DNA of 23,436 bases. It comes from CAMDPA01 sp050186055. GTDB lineage: Bacteria > Pseudomonadota > Alphaproteobacteria > Rhizobiales > Hyphomicrobiaceae. Shown here one piece after another: positions 8,040 through 15,888 of this stretch. The position numbers and the translations under genes were made by a program. The DNA lies in NCBI GenBank assembly GCA_050186055.1, contig JBFWYV010000042.1:1-23436 (forward strand), in the 5' to 3' direction. Within the stretch, counting starts at the first letter, position 1. Every line of letters starts with the position of its first letter. Below the pieces are notes generated by a model that did no database searches, was not told the DNA's origin, and worked only from the letters and a program-made list of their open reading frames with translations.

Positions 8040-8118
8040 GACCGGAGTGGAGACATCGGAGGGGCCGGCGCGCGGGCATATGCGCCAGTTTCCTCGTCGC
8101 GCTTGAAGGGAACGTGTG

Positions 8119-8829
8119 ATGGAGCAAAAGGGGGTGATGGCCTCCCTTCTCGATTTGCTGGTGCCCATTCACCGGGACGGCCACAAGTTCCTGGCCACAG
8201 GCGCCATCGTTACTTTCATCCTCTTTTTTGTCTGGCCACGCCTGGCAATGCTGGCGCTGCTGGCCACGCTCTGGCTCGCATTCTTCTTCCGGGATCCGGA
8301 CCGGGTGACGCCGCTGCGGGACGGCCTCGTCATCGCCCCGGCCGACGGGCGGATCATCGCTGTCGAAAATGTGCGGACACCGCAAGAGCTGGGGCTTGGC
8401 GAAGAGCTTCGGACGCGTGTGTCGATCCACCTGTCGCCGTTCGATGTCCACGTCAACCGATCCCCGGTCGCCGGCCGTGTCGCCCGCAGCGTGTACGTCC
8501 CCGGCGCTTTCTACAATCCGACCCTGGACAAGGCCAGCGAGGACAACGAGCGGCGCGGCATCATCATCGCGACTCCCGCCGGTGTAGAAATTGCCGTGGT
8601 CCAGATCGCAGGGATCGTCTCCCGGCGGATCGTGACGTTCGCCGGCGAAGGCGATACGCTGGCGGCGGGGCAGCGGTTTGGGCTGATCAGATTCGGCAGC
8701 CGCGTCGACGTCTATTTGCCGCCCGGCAAGGCAGCATTCGCCGCGGTCGGCCAGCGTGCAATCGCCGGAGAGACGGTGATCGCCGACCTGGAGTCGAACG
8801 AACGACCCCGGGATGTGAGACGCGGCTGA
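8119..8829 (+). CDS. psd: Phosphatidylserine decarboxylase proenzyme
   Basis: Psd converts phosphatidylserine to phosphatidylethanolamine at the inner membrane, using a pyruvoyl group made by self-cleavage. The 236-residue length fits the short bacterial form. After the start come two hydrophobic stretches (IVTFILFFVWPRLAMLALLA and LWLAFFF). Then follow APADGRI, SIHLSPFDVHVNRSPVAG, and, near the C-terminus, the processing region RFGSRVDVYLP, where the Gly-Ser pair is the expected cleavage site. ATG 8119 is chosen because AAGGG lies 8 nt upstream; an in-frame GTG sits directly before it. In many relatives pssA, which makes the substrate, follows psd; it does not follow here. Confidence 0.93.
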   Translation: MEQKGVMASLLDLLVPIHRDGHKFLATGAIVTFILFFVWPRLAMLALLATLWLAFFFRDPDRVTPLRDGLVIAPADGRIIAVENVRTPQELGLGEELRTRVSIHLSPFDVHVNRSPVAGRVARSVYVPGAFYNPTLDKASEDNERRGIIIATPAGVEIAVVQIAGIVSRRIVTFAGEGDTLAAGQRFGLIRFGSRVDVYLPPGKAAFAAVGQRAIAGETVIADLESNERPRDVRRG

Positions 8830-8982
8830 GAACGGCGTTGCTATTGGGTGGTCACGGCCTTGGGGGATGAGCCTGTTCGCTGGGTGTTTGGGCTTGGGCT
8901 CGCCCGTTCCGGGTGCGGCGCAGCGTGCGACGAGGCTGATGCCATCAGCCATCTCGCTGCGTCTTTTCTCGGCGAGTCGGGC

Positions 8983-10026
8983 ATGCTTGTTTTCACGCTG
9001 TGGGTTGCAGCAGCAGGGTTCCTGTTCGCGGGGTATGCTGTCGGCCGGCAAGCGTGGCAGGAAAAATTCGCCGTACGATTGGAGGGGCGCGGCACGATCA
9101 GCGGAAAGTGGACGGAATTGGCCGTCATCACTTATACGGCGTTACTGGTCACCGTCGTCGACAATCTCACGCCCGATGCGGACCTTCCGCGGCTTGTCGC
9201 CGGAAACTGGCTGTTGGTCGCAGCACTCGGTGTCCTGGTCTATGCGATCGTCCTCTTCCATTCACGCCGGGTTGTGAAGAACCTTCCAGCGGCGGAAGAA
9301 AGCTATGAGCACTATCGCAGGGATCTGGCGCGCGGGTATGCGATCTACAATCTCTTCTCCACCATCATCTTCGGCTACTTCCTGATGACGGGTGCCGTCG
9401 TCGTACAGCAGTTCATCGCCGACCATGCGGAGTTTGTACGCAACCGGGAAATTCTGGATGCCGCATTGACGCGGCTTTCGACAATCGGCGTGACGGCGGC
9501 CGCCACGCCTTCGGCAGTTCAGGCCCAAGTCGAGCAAGTCAACAGTCTGCTGATCGGCAGCATCCAAACGATCGTTGAACAGATCAACACCGTATTCCTG
9601 GTCTTCTTCTTCGTGCTTGCGATCAATTTCCTGATCGAGTTCACGCCGGTTCGCTCCGCTTACAGTGCAGAAGGCGTCAGCACTACCCATTTGTGCGTGG
9701 TGCTCGTGCTGGTCCTCGTGCTCCTGATCGGCTGGTACATCTATTATACGCAGTACCTCGGGCTGATGCGCCAGGCGATCGCAGCCGTGGCCGGCGCCGA
9801 AGAGCGCGTGATCACCGACGATTGGGAATTGATGAGGCGCTACTACGAAGTGCTGAATGATCTGAGAGGCAAGCAAGGCATAACGGGCTTTGCATTGATG
9901 CTCAGTACCGAACGCGGTGGATTGCTGCTGCTGCTCGGCGCTCTTCAGTTCATGTTCACTGAGCGCAAGCGCTATGGCCTCAAACCCAAGGGAGATTCCG
10001 ATGCCGCTGCCGCCTCGCGGCCTTGA
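8983..10026 (+). CDS. Unrecognised multi-span membrane protein
   Basis: I do not recognise this 347-residue protein. Predicted membrane segments lie near residues 2-20, 45-62, 75-93, 119-141, 201-220, 237-256 and 301-325. A long soluble stretch (142-198) between the fourth and fifth contains a short amphipathic helix (AQVEQVNSLLIGSIQTIVEQ). The C-terminal tail is charged. A further region (262-300) contains a run of acidic and aromatic residues (DDWELMRRYYEVL). ATG 8983 starts directly in the first helix; an in-frame GTG at 8848 would add 45 residues without clear features. The reading frame is long, keeps a consistent hydrophobic periodicity and ends 15 bp before the next gene, so it is probably real and co-transcribed with it. 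I see no feature in the 8830-8982 spacer. Confidence 0.7.
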   Translation: MLVFTLWVAAAGFLFAGYAVGRQAWQEKFAVRLEGRGTISGKWTELAVITYTALLVTVVDNLTPDADLPRLVAGNWLLVAALGVLVYAIVLFHSRRVVKNLPAAEESYEHYRRDLARGYAIYNLFSTIIFGYFLMTGAVVVQQFIADHAEFVRNREILDAALTRLSTIGVTAAATPSAVQAQVEQVNSLLIGSIQTIVEQINTVFLVFFFVLAINFLIEFTPVRSAYSAEGVSTTHLCVVLVLVLVLLIGWYIYYTQYLGLMRQAIAAVAGAEERVITDDWELMRRYYEVLNDLRGKQGITGFALMLSTERGGLLLLLGALQFMFTERKRYGLKPKGDSDAAAASRP

Positions 10027-10041
10027 GCCGGGGAGCAACAG

Positions 10042-11070
10042 GTGAGGCTGCTGCTGATTTGCGCCGCTCTTGCGGCCCTCGGCTATGTGACAGCGGTCGT
10101 TATAGTGAACCGGCTGGCCGAGCCGGACAATGGTCCCCTCGGCGTCGTCAATCGCTCAGACAGCCTGCCTGTCGCGGAGCGATCGCTGGAGGTTCTCAGT
10201 TGGAATCTTGGGTATGCCGGGCTCGGAGCAGAATCCGAATTCGTGGCTGACGGCGGCAATCGCGTTCTCTCGCCCAGCGCTGCCATCGTCGACAAGAACC
10301 TCTCCGGCATCAAGCTCGTGCTTGCCGGGCACAAAACTACGGACGTGCTGCTGTTGCAGGAGGTCGCCGTTACCTCTCCGCTCAACTACTGGCGCGCAGT
10401 CATGGATGCGATCACATCCCTTCGGCGCGGGGCCGGCCATGCCTTTCTGGCCGATGTCGCAACGCGCCTGCTTCCGTGGCCGGTTCGATTGGAGCACGGG
10501 CTGGCGACGTACTCGAACGTGAGGATCGGGCAGGCGGAATCGGTCGCCCTGCCGCTGGAGAGCAGCCACTGGCTGGGTCTGCTCAGAAAGCAGTACGCTT
10601 TGCTTGTCACGCGGATGCCGGTCGAAGGAGATACCCGCCAATGGGTCATCGTCAACATGCATCTCGCTGCATTTGACGACGGCGGAGCAACGCGCCGCAA
10701 GCAGCTCGCAAAGGCGATCGCGTTCGCCACGCGCGAATATCAGAATGGAAACTGGGTCGTCGTCGGCGGCGACTGGAACATGGTGCTCGGCGGCCGCTCT
10801 TTCCCGCACAAGACGGAAGCGGCGTTCACCGCGTGGGTGCACGCGATGCCGGAAGGCACCGTTCCGGAAGGCTGGCAGATGGTGATCGACCCGGAGCGGC
10901 CGACGGTGCGAACGCTGCAGAAGCCCTACGTGGCGGGGGAGAACTACGTCACCATCATCGATGGCTTTCTGGTTTCGCCGAACGTATCGGCGGAGGCGGT
11001 GCGGACGATCGATCTGGGTTTCGCCTACTCCGACCATCATCCCGTCGTTGCGCGTTTCAAGGCGAAATAG
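10042..11070 (+). CDS. Endonuclease/exonuclease/phosphatase-fold protein, membrane-anchored
   Basis: This 342-residue protein has the EEP (DNase I-like) fold signature. An N-terminal anchor helix (residues ~3-24) is followed by EVLSWNLGYAG (metal/substrate Asn), VLLLQEVAV (metal-binding Glu), IVNMHLAAF (His), VVGGDWNMV (Asp/Asn pair), IIDGFLVSP, and the terminal FAYSDHHPVVARF with the Asp-His catalytic dyad. All catalytic positions are present, so it is likely active. The anchor suggests the domain faces the periplasm, where it could cleave phosphodiesters or phospholipid head groups; the substrate is unknown. GTG 10042 is preceded by GGGGAGC at good spacing. It ends 7 bp before the convergent manC gene. 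Confidence 0.82.
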   Translation: MRLLLICAALAALGYVTAVVIVNRLAEPDNGPLGVVNRSDSLPVAERSLEVLSWNLGYAGLGAESEFVADGGNRVLSPSAAIVDKNLSGIKLVLAGHKTTDVLLLQEVAVTSPLNYWRAVMDAITSLRRGAGHAFLADVATRLLPWPVRLEHGLATYSNVRIGQAESVALPLESSHWLGLLRKQYALLVTRMPVEGDTRQWVIVNMHLAAFDDGGATRRKQLAKAIAFATREYQNGNWVVVGGDWNMVLGGRSFPHKTEAAFTAWVHAMPEGTVPEGWQMVIDPERPTVRTLQKPYVAGENYVTIIDGFLVSPNVSAEAVRTIDLGFAYSDHHPVVARFKAK

Positions 11071-11077
11071 GCCGGCG

Positions 11078-12523
11078 CTATCTCGTCTCTTCCGCAGCGC
11101 GATTGTAGACGTCTTCGGTGCGGAGGATATCGTCCTCACCCAGATAGGTCCCGATCTGCACCTCGATCAGCTCCAGCGGAACCTTGCCGGGGTTCTCGAG
11201 CCGGTGCCATTGGGTGGCGAAAATGTAGACGCTCTCATTCTCGCGAACGAGCTTCTCCGTGTCGCCGACGACGACCTTGGCGGTTCCCTGGACCACGACC
11301 CAATGCTCGGAGCGGTGGTGATGCATCTGCATGCTGAGCTTGCCGCCGGGCTTGACGTGCAGCAGCTTGACCTGGAAACGCCCGCCGACCGAGAGCGTCT
11401 CGAAGAACCCCCACGGCCGGAAGTTGCGCAGGTGCTGGTCCTGCTCCTTGCGGTTCAGCCGCTTGAGCCGCTCGACGATGGCGGAGACCTCCTGCGAGCG
11501 CGACTTGTCCGCGACAAGCAGCGCATCGGGCGTATCGACGATGACGAGGTCGGATACGCCGATGGTTGAGACCAGGCTTTTCTCGCTGTGGATGTAGCAG
11601 CCGGAGGTATCCTCTAGCAGCGCCTCGCCGTTCACGAAGTTCTCACGCTCGTCATGCGGAGCGATATCCCACAGCGAGGCCCAGGAGCCGATGTCGTTCC
11701 AGCCGACATCGATCGGCAGCATGGCGGCCGCATCGGTTTTCTCCATCACGGCGTAGTCGATGGAGATTGCCGGTGCGGCGGCAAAGCTCGCTTTGTCCAG
11801 CCGCAAGAAGCCGAGATCGGTGTCGGCCCGGTTCAGTGCATTGCGGGCGGCTTCGAGAATGCGCGGGTCCAGCCGCGCCAGCTCGTCGAGAAACGTGCGC
11901 ACGTGGAGGACGAAGATGCCGCTGTTCCAGTAGTAACCGCCGTCGGCGATGTAGGACTTGGCAGTGAGCTTGTCGGGCTTTTCGACGAAGGCGTCGACCT
12001 TGAAGGCGGCGCCGCTGAAGCCCTCCAGCGATGCGCCCTGGCGGATATAGCCATATCCGACATGTGGCGTGTCCGGCATGATCCCGAAGAGGACGAGCTT
12101 GCCGGTTGCAGCAACCGTCGCAGCCCTGCCTACCGCCTCCACGAACCTCGCCGGATTCGAAATCGCATGATCAGACGGCATGACGACCATCACGCCGCCG
12201 GGATTCTCGCGGGCGATCTCCAGCGCGGCGACGGCGAGCGCGGGCGCCGTATTGCGCGAGATCGGTTCGAGGACGATGTTGCGCGGCGTTATGCCCGACC
12301 GCTCGATCTCGTCCCGGATCAGGAAACGGTGGTCGTTGTTGCACATCAAAAGCGGCGGCTGGAAACCATCCTCGACCGTCAGGCGCTTCAGCGTGGCGCC
12401 CAGGAAAGTCGAGCTCTGACCATTGAAAAACCGAATGAACAGCCTGGGGTACATCGCCCGTGACAACGGCCACAACCGCGTGCCGGAGCCGCCGGATAAA
12501 ATGACTGGATAAATGGCATTCAT
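11078..12523 (-). CDS. manC: Bifunctional mannose-1-phosphate guanylyltransferase / mannose-6-phosphate isomerase
   Basis: This 481-residue type II enzyme makes GDP-mannose for exopolysaccharide or LPS. The N-terminal nucleotidyltransferase carries ILSGGSGTRLWPLSR (residues 8-22), EPISRNTAPA, MPSDH, and the sugar-binding FVEKPD (179-184). The C-terminal cupin isomerase carries metal-binding MHHHRSEHW (His401-403, His407) and ATQWHRLENPG. Its canonical signature would read PKQF after the SR, but here it is YPRLF (residues 25-29), an unusual substitution near the active site. I chose ATG 12523 because GAGG precedes it. A 129-base in-frame extension to 12652 was rejected: it has no homology to the family N-terminus. 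It may also be named xanB or algA. Its 3' end meets the EEP gene tail to tail. Confidence 0.94.
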   Translation of the reverse strand: MNAIYPVILSGGSGTRLWPLSRAMYPRLFIRFFNGQSSTFLGATLKRLTVEDGFQPPLLMCNNDHRFLIRDEIERSGITPRNIVLEPISRNTAPALAVAALEIARENPGGVMVVMPSDHAISNPARFVEAVGRAATVAATGKLVLFGIMPDTPHVGYGYIRQGASLEGFSGAAFKVDAFVEKPDKLTAKSYIADGGYYWNSGIFVLHVRTFLDELARLDPRILEAARNALNRADTDLGFLRLDKASFAAAPAISIDYAVMEKTDAAAMLPIDVGWNDIGSWASLWDIAPHDERENFVNGEALLEDTSGCYIHSEKSLVSTIGVSDLVIVDTPDALLVADKSRSQEVSAIVERLKRLNRKEQDQHLRNFRPWGFFETLSVGGRFQVKLLHVKPGGKLSMQMHHHRSEHWVVVQGTAKVVVGDTEKLVRENESVYIFATQWHRLENPGKVPLELIEVQIGTYLGEDDILRTEDVYNRAAEETR

Positions 12524-12685
12524 CTCGGCCTCACTCGGGGCGGCAACCGTCTTCAAATTCAACGACCACACGAGTGCGGCACGAAGCAGGACGACGCGCA
12601 TCTGTCGGTGACGCGCGCGGCGAACCTGCTGCGCAGCATTCGCAATCGACACAAGCCTGACGCAATTAAGCAGACGACATCTCAG

Positions 12686-12714
12686 TGTCTAGCAGCCGGA
12701 AAATTGCTGCTCAA
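12686..12714 (-). promoter_or_regulatory. Weak candidate promoter for manC
   Basis: On the minus strand TTGAGC (12714-12709), 17 nt and TAGACA (12691-12686) sit in the 282-bp space upstream of manC, giving a leader of about 156 nt. Both hexamers match the consensus only partly. The rest of the spacer (12524-12685) shows no gene or repeat. Confidence 0.22.
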
Positions 12715-12768
12715 GACACATCCCCGCACATTGCAGGCGCACACGACTGCCGGCTGACGGTTTCGGAT

Positions 12769-12787
12769 CAAAAGCGCCGTACGGCGC
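12769..12787 (-). terminator. Probable intrinsic terminator after the HerA-type ATPase gene
   Basis: The perfect palindrome GCGCCGTACGGCGC (12774-12787) can form a 5-bp GC stem with a 4-nt loop. On the minus strand it is followed directly by TTTTG (12773-12769). It begins 18 bp past the stop codon of the ATPase gene and would separate that unit from manC. The T-tract is short. Confidence 0.5.
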
Positions 12788-12805
12788 CGTTGCCGCCGCA
12801 GCCCA

Positions 12806-14833
12806 TCAGCGGCGCTGCAGCAGACGGTCGCGAAGGGCGCGGCTGGCACTGTCGCCCGAGGGCGGGGACGGCTGGCCAGTCGAGCCATCCTGGACCAGCG
12901 GCCGGCGGAGCATCGAACCGGCCTGCCCCTGCGGGCGCGGGGCGTCCGGTCGCATGGACTGGGACGACGGCGGCATCTCGCGGGCCGATGGAATCGGCGG
13001 CGGACCGCTCTGAGGGGTATCGAACATGTCGCGCCGCCGCAGACCTTGGCGCGCGGGATCTTCAACCGCAGGGCGGCCCGGCGTGGGCGTCGCCGGCGGC
13101 ACCGATGCTTCCGGCGCCAGTCCCATCGCCTCCGCGAACATCGCCATGTTCTGGTCGCCGCCCGAACCCAGGCCCGCCGACCGCCAGCGCTCGACGATCT
13201 GCTCAAGGAAGTTCTCGTCGCCGATCGACGCCTGCCACCGCTCGGAGAAACGCGCCGTGGACGAGCGCGGCAGGTGCTGGGCCGACATCTCGTCGAACCT
13301 GATGCGCACCGGGAGCGACACGCCGTCGCCGAACGCAATGGCCTCCCTCTGGCCCAGCGCCGGCAGGAACTCGAGCAGCCCGGAGCCGGTATCGGATACG
13401 GCGGACTGCACAATCGCCTGGTCGCGGTCGTTCGACATGCGCAACGCGAACACGGTGTTGCACTGGGACAGGATCGTCGGGTCGATCTCCGCCGGGCGCT
13501 GCGTCACGATGCACAACGAGGCGCCGTACTTGCGGCCTTCCTTGGCGATCTTGGCAATCGCGCGCCGGCACGGCTCGAAGCCCAGGGCGGGATTGGCCGG
13601 CACATACCTGTGCGCTTCCTCGCAGACCAGGGTGACCGGGACGCTGCCCTCGCTCCATAGCGCGAAGTCGAATGTCATGCGGCAGAGCACCGAGACCACG
13701 ACGTTGACCACTTCGGTCGGAATGCCGGTCAGTTCCAGGATCGTGATCGGCTTGTCGTTGACCGGCACCCGGAAGATGCGGCCGAGGATCTGGGCCATGC
13801 CGTCGTAGACCGTCAGCGAACCGAACATGAAAGCGTAGCGCGCGTCCTGGCTGATGGAATCGATGCGTGCCTTCAACTGGCGATAGGGATGCAGGTCCTT
13901 CTTGTTCTCCAGCTTGCCCATGCGGTCGTCGATCATCGCCGTCAGATCGGAGATCCGGTACGGAACCGGCGTATCGACGGTGTAGCGGCCCGGATCGAGC
14001 GCGCCGCGACGCACCGACGTCGGCTCCTTCCGCCCCGTGCTGCCGGCCTGATAGCGGCTCTTGCACAGCGGGATCAGCTCCTGAAGGATCTCGATCTCGG
14101 CACGGCGGTTCGCAACATCGCCGATCAGCACCTCGACGGCCTCATCGAACGTCAGCAGCCAGAACGGGAGCTGCATATTGCGGGGGTTGATGACCTCGCC
14201 CCACTCGGGGAACGCCGTCGCGTACTCGTTGTGCGGATCGAGCAGCACGATATGGGCCGCCGGGTTCTCATGCAGGATCGAACGCAGGATCAGCGCGGTG
14301 GTGCACGACTTGCCGGTACCGGTGGTCCCCAGGATCGCGAAGTGCTTGCCGAGCAGGTCGTCGACGCGGACCATGGCGGGAATGGCTGCATCCTGGCGAA
14401 TGCAGCCGACTCTGACGACGGACTTTCCGTCTCCGCAAAATGCGAGTTGCAGCTCGCCTTTCGACGCGACGCGGACCCGGTCGCCGAGCGACGGATATAC
14501 CGTCACGCCGCGGTTGAATGACGCCGGCTCGCCCTGCCTGGACAACCACAGCTCGCCGACGAGCCCCAGTTCGGCGATCCAGACCTCGGCGTCGCCGTCG
14601 CGCTGCGCAGGGACCGGGACGCTCAAGGCGGACACGATCGCGAGCACCACCGTGCTCGACTGCTCGATGGCGAGCAATGTCCCCATCTCCGGCCGGCCAC
14701 GGCTGCCCGCTCCGAGGCTTTCGGATGCACCGTCGAGGAGAACGATCGCCTTCGATCCTGTGACAGATACGATGCGCCCGATCGACCTGTCTTCCTGTGT
14801 CCGCACAGGCTCCGCCGCCATGAATGAGTGCAT
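12806..14833 (-). CDS. HerA-type (DUF87) ATPase
   Basis: This 675-residue protein belongs to the HerA/FtsK superfamily of ring-forming ATPases; HerA translocates DNA during repair or anti-phage responses. It has an N-terminal beta-barrel-like region (HAS-type, residues ~16-145). The Walker A motif GTTGTGKS is at 169-176, LLDPHNEYA follows, and then come Walker B VTLVCEEAH, the sensor segment VTQRP and the LSQCNTVFALRMSN core with an arginine finger candidate. The final ~130 residues are Pro/Ser/Arg-rich and probably disordered. ATG 14833 follows GGGGAAGACATC; ATG 14854 lies within that ribosome-site region. It lies 26 bp downstream of the kinase gene in the same direction, so both are likely in one operon. 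No NurA nuclease partner is visible here. Confidence 0.87.
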   Translation of the reverse strand: MHSFMAAEPVRTQEDRSIGRIVSVTGSKAIVLLDGASESLGAGSRGRPEMGTLLAIEQSSTVVLAIVSALSVPVPAQRDGDAEVWIAELGLVGELWLSRQGEPASFNRGVTVYPSLGDRVRVASKGELQLAFCGDGKSVVRVGCIRQDAAIPAMVRVDDLLGKHFAILGTTGTGKSCTTALILRSILHENPAAHIVLLDPHNEYATAFPEWGEVINPRNMQLPFWLLTFDEAVEVLIGDVANRRAEIEILQELIPLCKSRYQAGSTGRKEPTSVRRGALDPGRYTVDTPVPYRISDLTAMIDDRMGKLENKKDLHPYRQLKARIDSISQDARYAFMFGSLTVYDGMAQILGRIFRVPVNDKPITILELTGIPTEVVNVVVSVLCRMTFDFALWSEGSVPVTLVCEEAHRYVPANPALGFEPCRRAIAKIAKEGRKYGASLCIVTQRPAEIDPTILSQCNTVFALRMSNDRDQAIVQSAVSDTGSGLLEFLPALGQREAIAFGDGVSLPVRIRFDEMSAQHLPRSSTARFSERWQASIGDENFLEQIVERWRSAGLGSGGDQNMAMFAEAMGLAPEASVPPATPTPGRPAVEDPARQGLRRRDMFDTPQSGPPPIPSAREMPPSSQSMRPDAPRPQGQAGSMLRRPLVQDGSTGQPSPPSGDSASRALRDRLLQRR

Positions 14834-14859
14834 GATGTCTTCCCCTTCGCCCATTCCAC

Positions 14860-15747
14860 CTACCGGGCGGCAATCTCTTGTTCGCTCGACGAGCGCTTGT
14901 AGGAACTGGCGGCTTCGACGGCGTGCCGGGACGGCAATAGAACGCTAACTGTGGTCCCGACGTTTTTCTGGCTCGTTATCGACATTTTGCCGCTGTGCAA
15001 GTCGACCAGGGCCTTCGCGATCGGCAACCCCAGCCCGGTCCCCTCACGCCACCGCGAGCGGCCGCCATCGACCTGCCCGAACGGTGTGAGGGCGACTTTC
15101 ATCTCCTCCTCGGTCATGCCGATGCCGGTATCGCTGATCTGCACGATCGCACCGCCGTCGGTCTGGCGGGCCGCCGCGATCGTCACGGTTCCGCCCGGCC
15201 GCGTGAACTTGATCGCGTTGGAGATGAGGTTGGCGAAGATCTGGCGGAGCTTTACGCCGTCGCCGCGGATCTGCGGCAGATCGAAATCGATGCGCTTCTC
15301 GATCCTCAGGCCAGTGTCTTCCGCATACTGCTCGACGGCGCCGATGCAGGCCAGGAGCATGTCGTCCAGCGCGATCTGGCGTGCGTCAAGCGTGTACCTG
15401 CCACTCTGAATCTTGGAGATGTCGAGAATATCGTTGATGACGGCCAGCAGGTGACCCGCAGCGTCGTTGATGAGTTGAGAATATTGGACGATCTCTTCAT
15501 CGGGCAGTTTGCGCCGCTCCTGCTCGGCGAGCAGCTTCGAAAACCCGATGATGGTGTTGAGAGGGGTCCGCAGCTCATGGCTCATATTGGCGATGAACTC
15601 GGACTTGACCTTGCTGGCGAGGTCCGCCTCGATCCGGGCGGAATGCTCCGCGACCCGCGTGCGATGACGCAAAATCGCGTCGCCAAGGAGCGAAGAATAT
15701 TCGCTCATCAACGAGTTGGATCTCGAACCGAAAGAGCCACTCAGCAT
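14860..15747 (-). CDS. Soluble sensor histidine kinase (HisKA-HATPase)
   Basis: This 295-residue kinase has no transmembrane segment and no recognised sensor domain. After ~45 residues with coiled-coil character comes the phosphoacceptor box MSHELRTPLN (His57) in a HisKA helix. The ATP-binding domain follows with ANLISNAIKF (N-box), DTGIGM (G1) and GTGLGLPIAK (G2), plus an acidic F-box region. All catalytic elements are present. ATG 15747 is the outermost start; ATG 15708 is an alternative, and neither has a strong ribosome site. It precedes the HerA-type ATPase gene in the same operon (26 bp apart). No response regulator gene is adjacent, so its partner is unknown. An input could be received through the N-terminal helix or from a partner protein. 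Confidence 0.9.
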   Translation of the reverse strand: MLSGSFGSRSNSLMSEYSSLLGDAILRHRTRVAEHSARIEADLASKVKSEFIANMSHELRTPLNTIIGFSKLLAEQERRKLPDEEIVQYSQLINDAAGHLLAVINDILDISKIQSGRYTLDARQIALDDMLLACIGAVEQYAEDTGLRIEKRIDFDLPQIRGDGVKLRQIFANLISNAIKFTRPGGTVTIAAARQTDGGAIVQISDTGIGMTEEEMKVALTPFGQVDGGRSRWREGTGLGLPIAKALVDLHSGKMSITSQKNVGTTVSVLLPSRHAVEAASSYKRSSSEQEIAAR

Positions 15748-15888
15748 CGTAATCCGCGAATCGTATGCGATCTGCCAGCGGTCAGCGTACGGCCCAACAA
15801 ATAAGCGACGGTTAATTACATGTGTTCAGTTGTAGTCAGCCCGAGCCCGCTCAACCCCTGATGGAGGCTGTGAGGATGAGTGTTCCAG

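Noticed and set aside
8059..8090. Possible hairpin (GGCGC...GCGCC) as terminator after the protease gene
   Set aside because: The stem is only 5 bp with a 10-nt loop and no T-run, so it is likely chance in this GC-rich spacer.
6396..8168. 590-codon open frame on the minus strand opposite the protease gene
   Set aside because: It is antisense to a gene with a full catalytic triad and two PDZ domains. Its translation is Arg/Asp/His-rich with no recognisable family, typical of a GC-rich shadow frame.
12524..12652. 43-residue extension of manC
   Set aside because: The family N-terminus begins at MNAIYPVILSGG with its own GAGG site. The extra stretch has no resemblance to the family.
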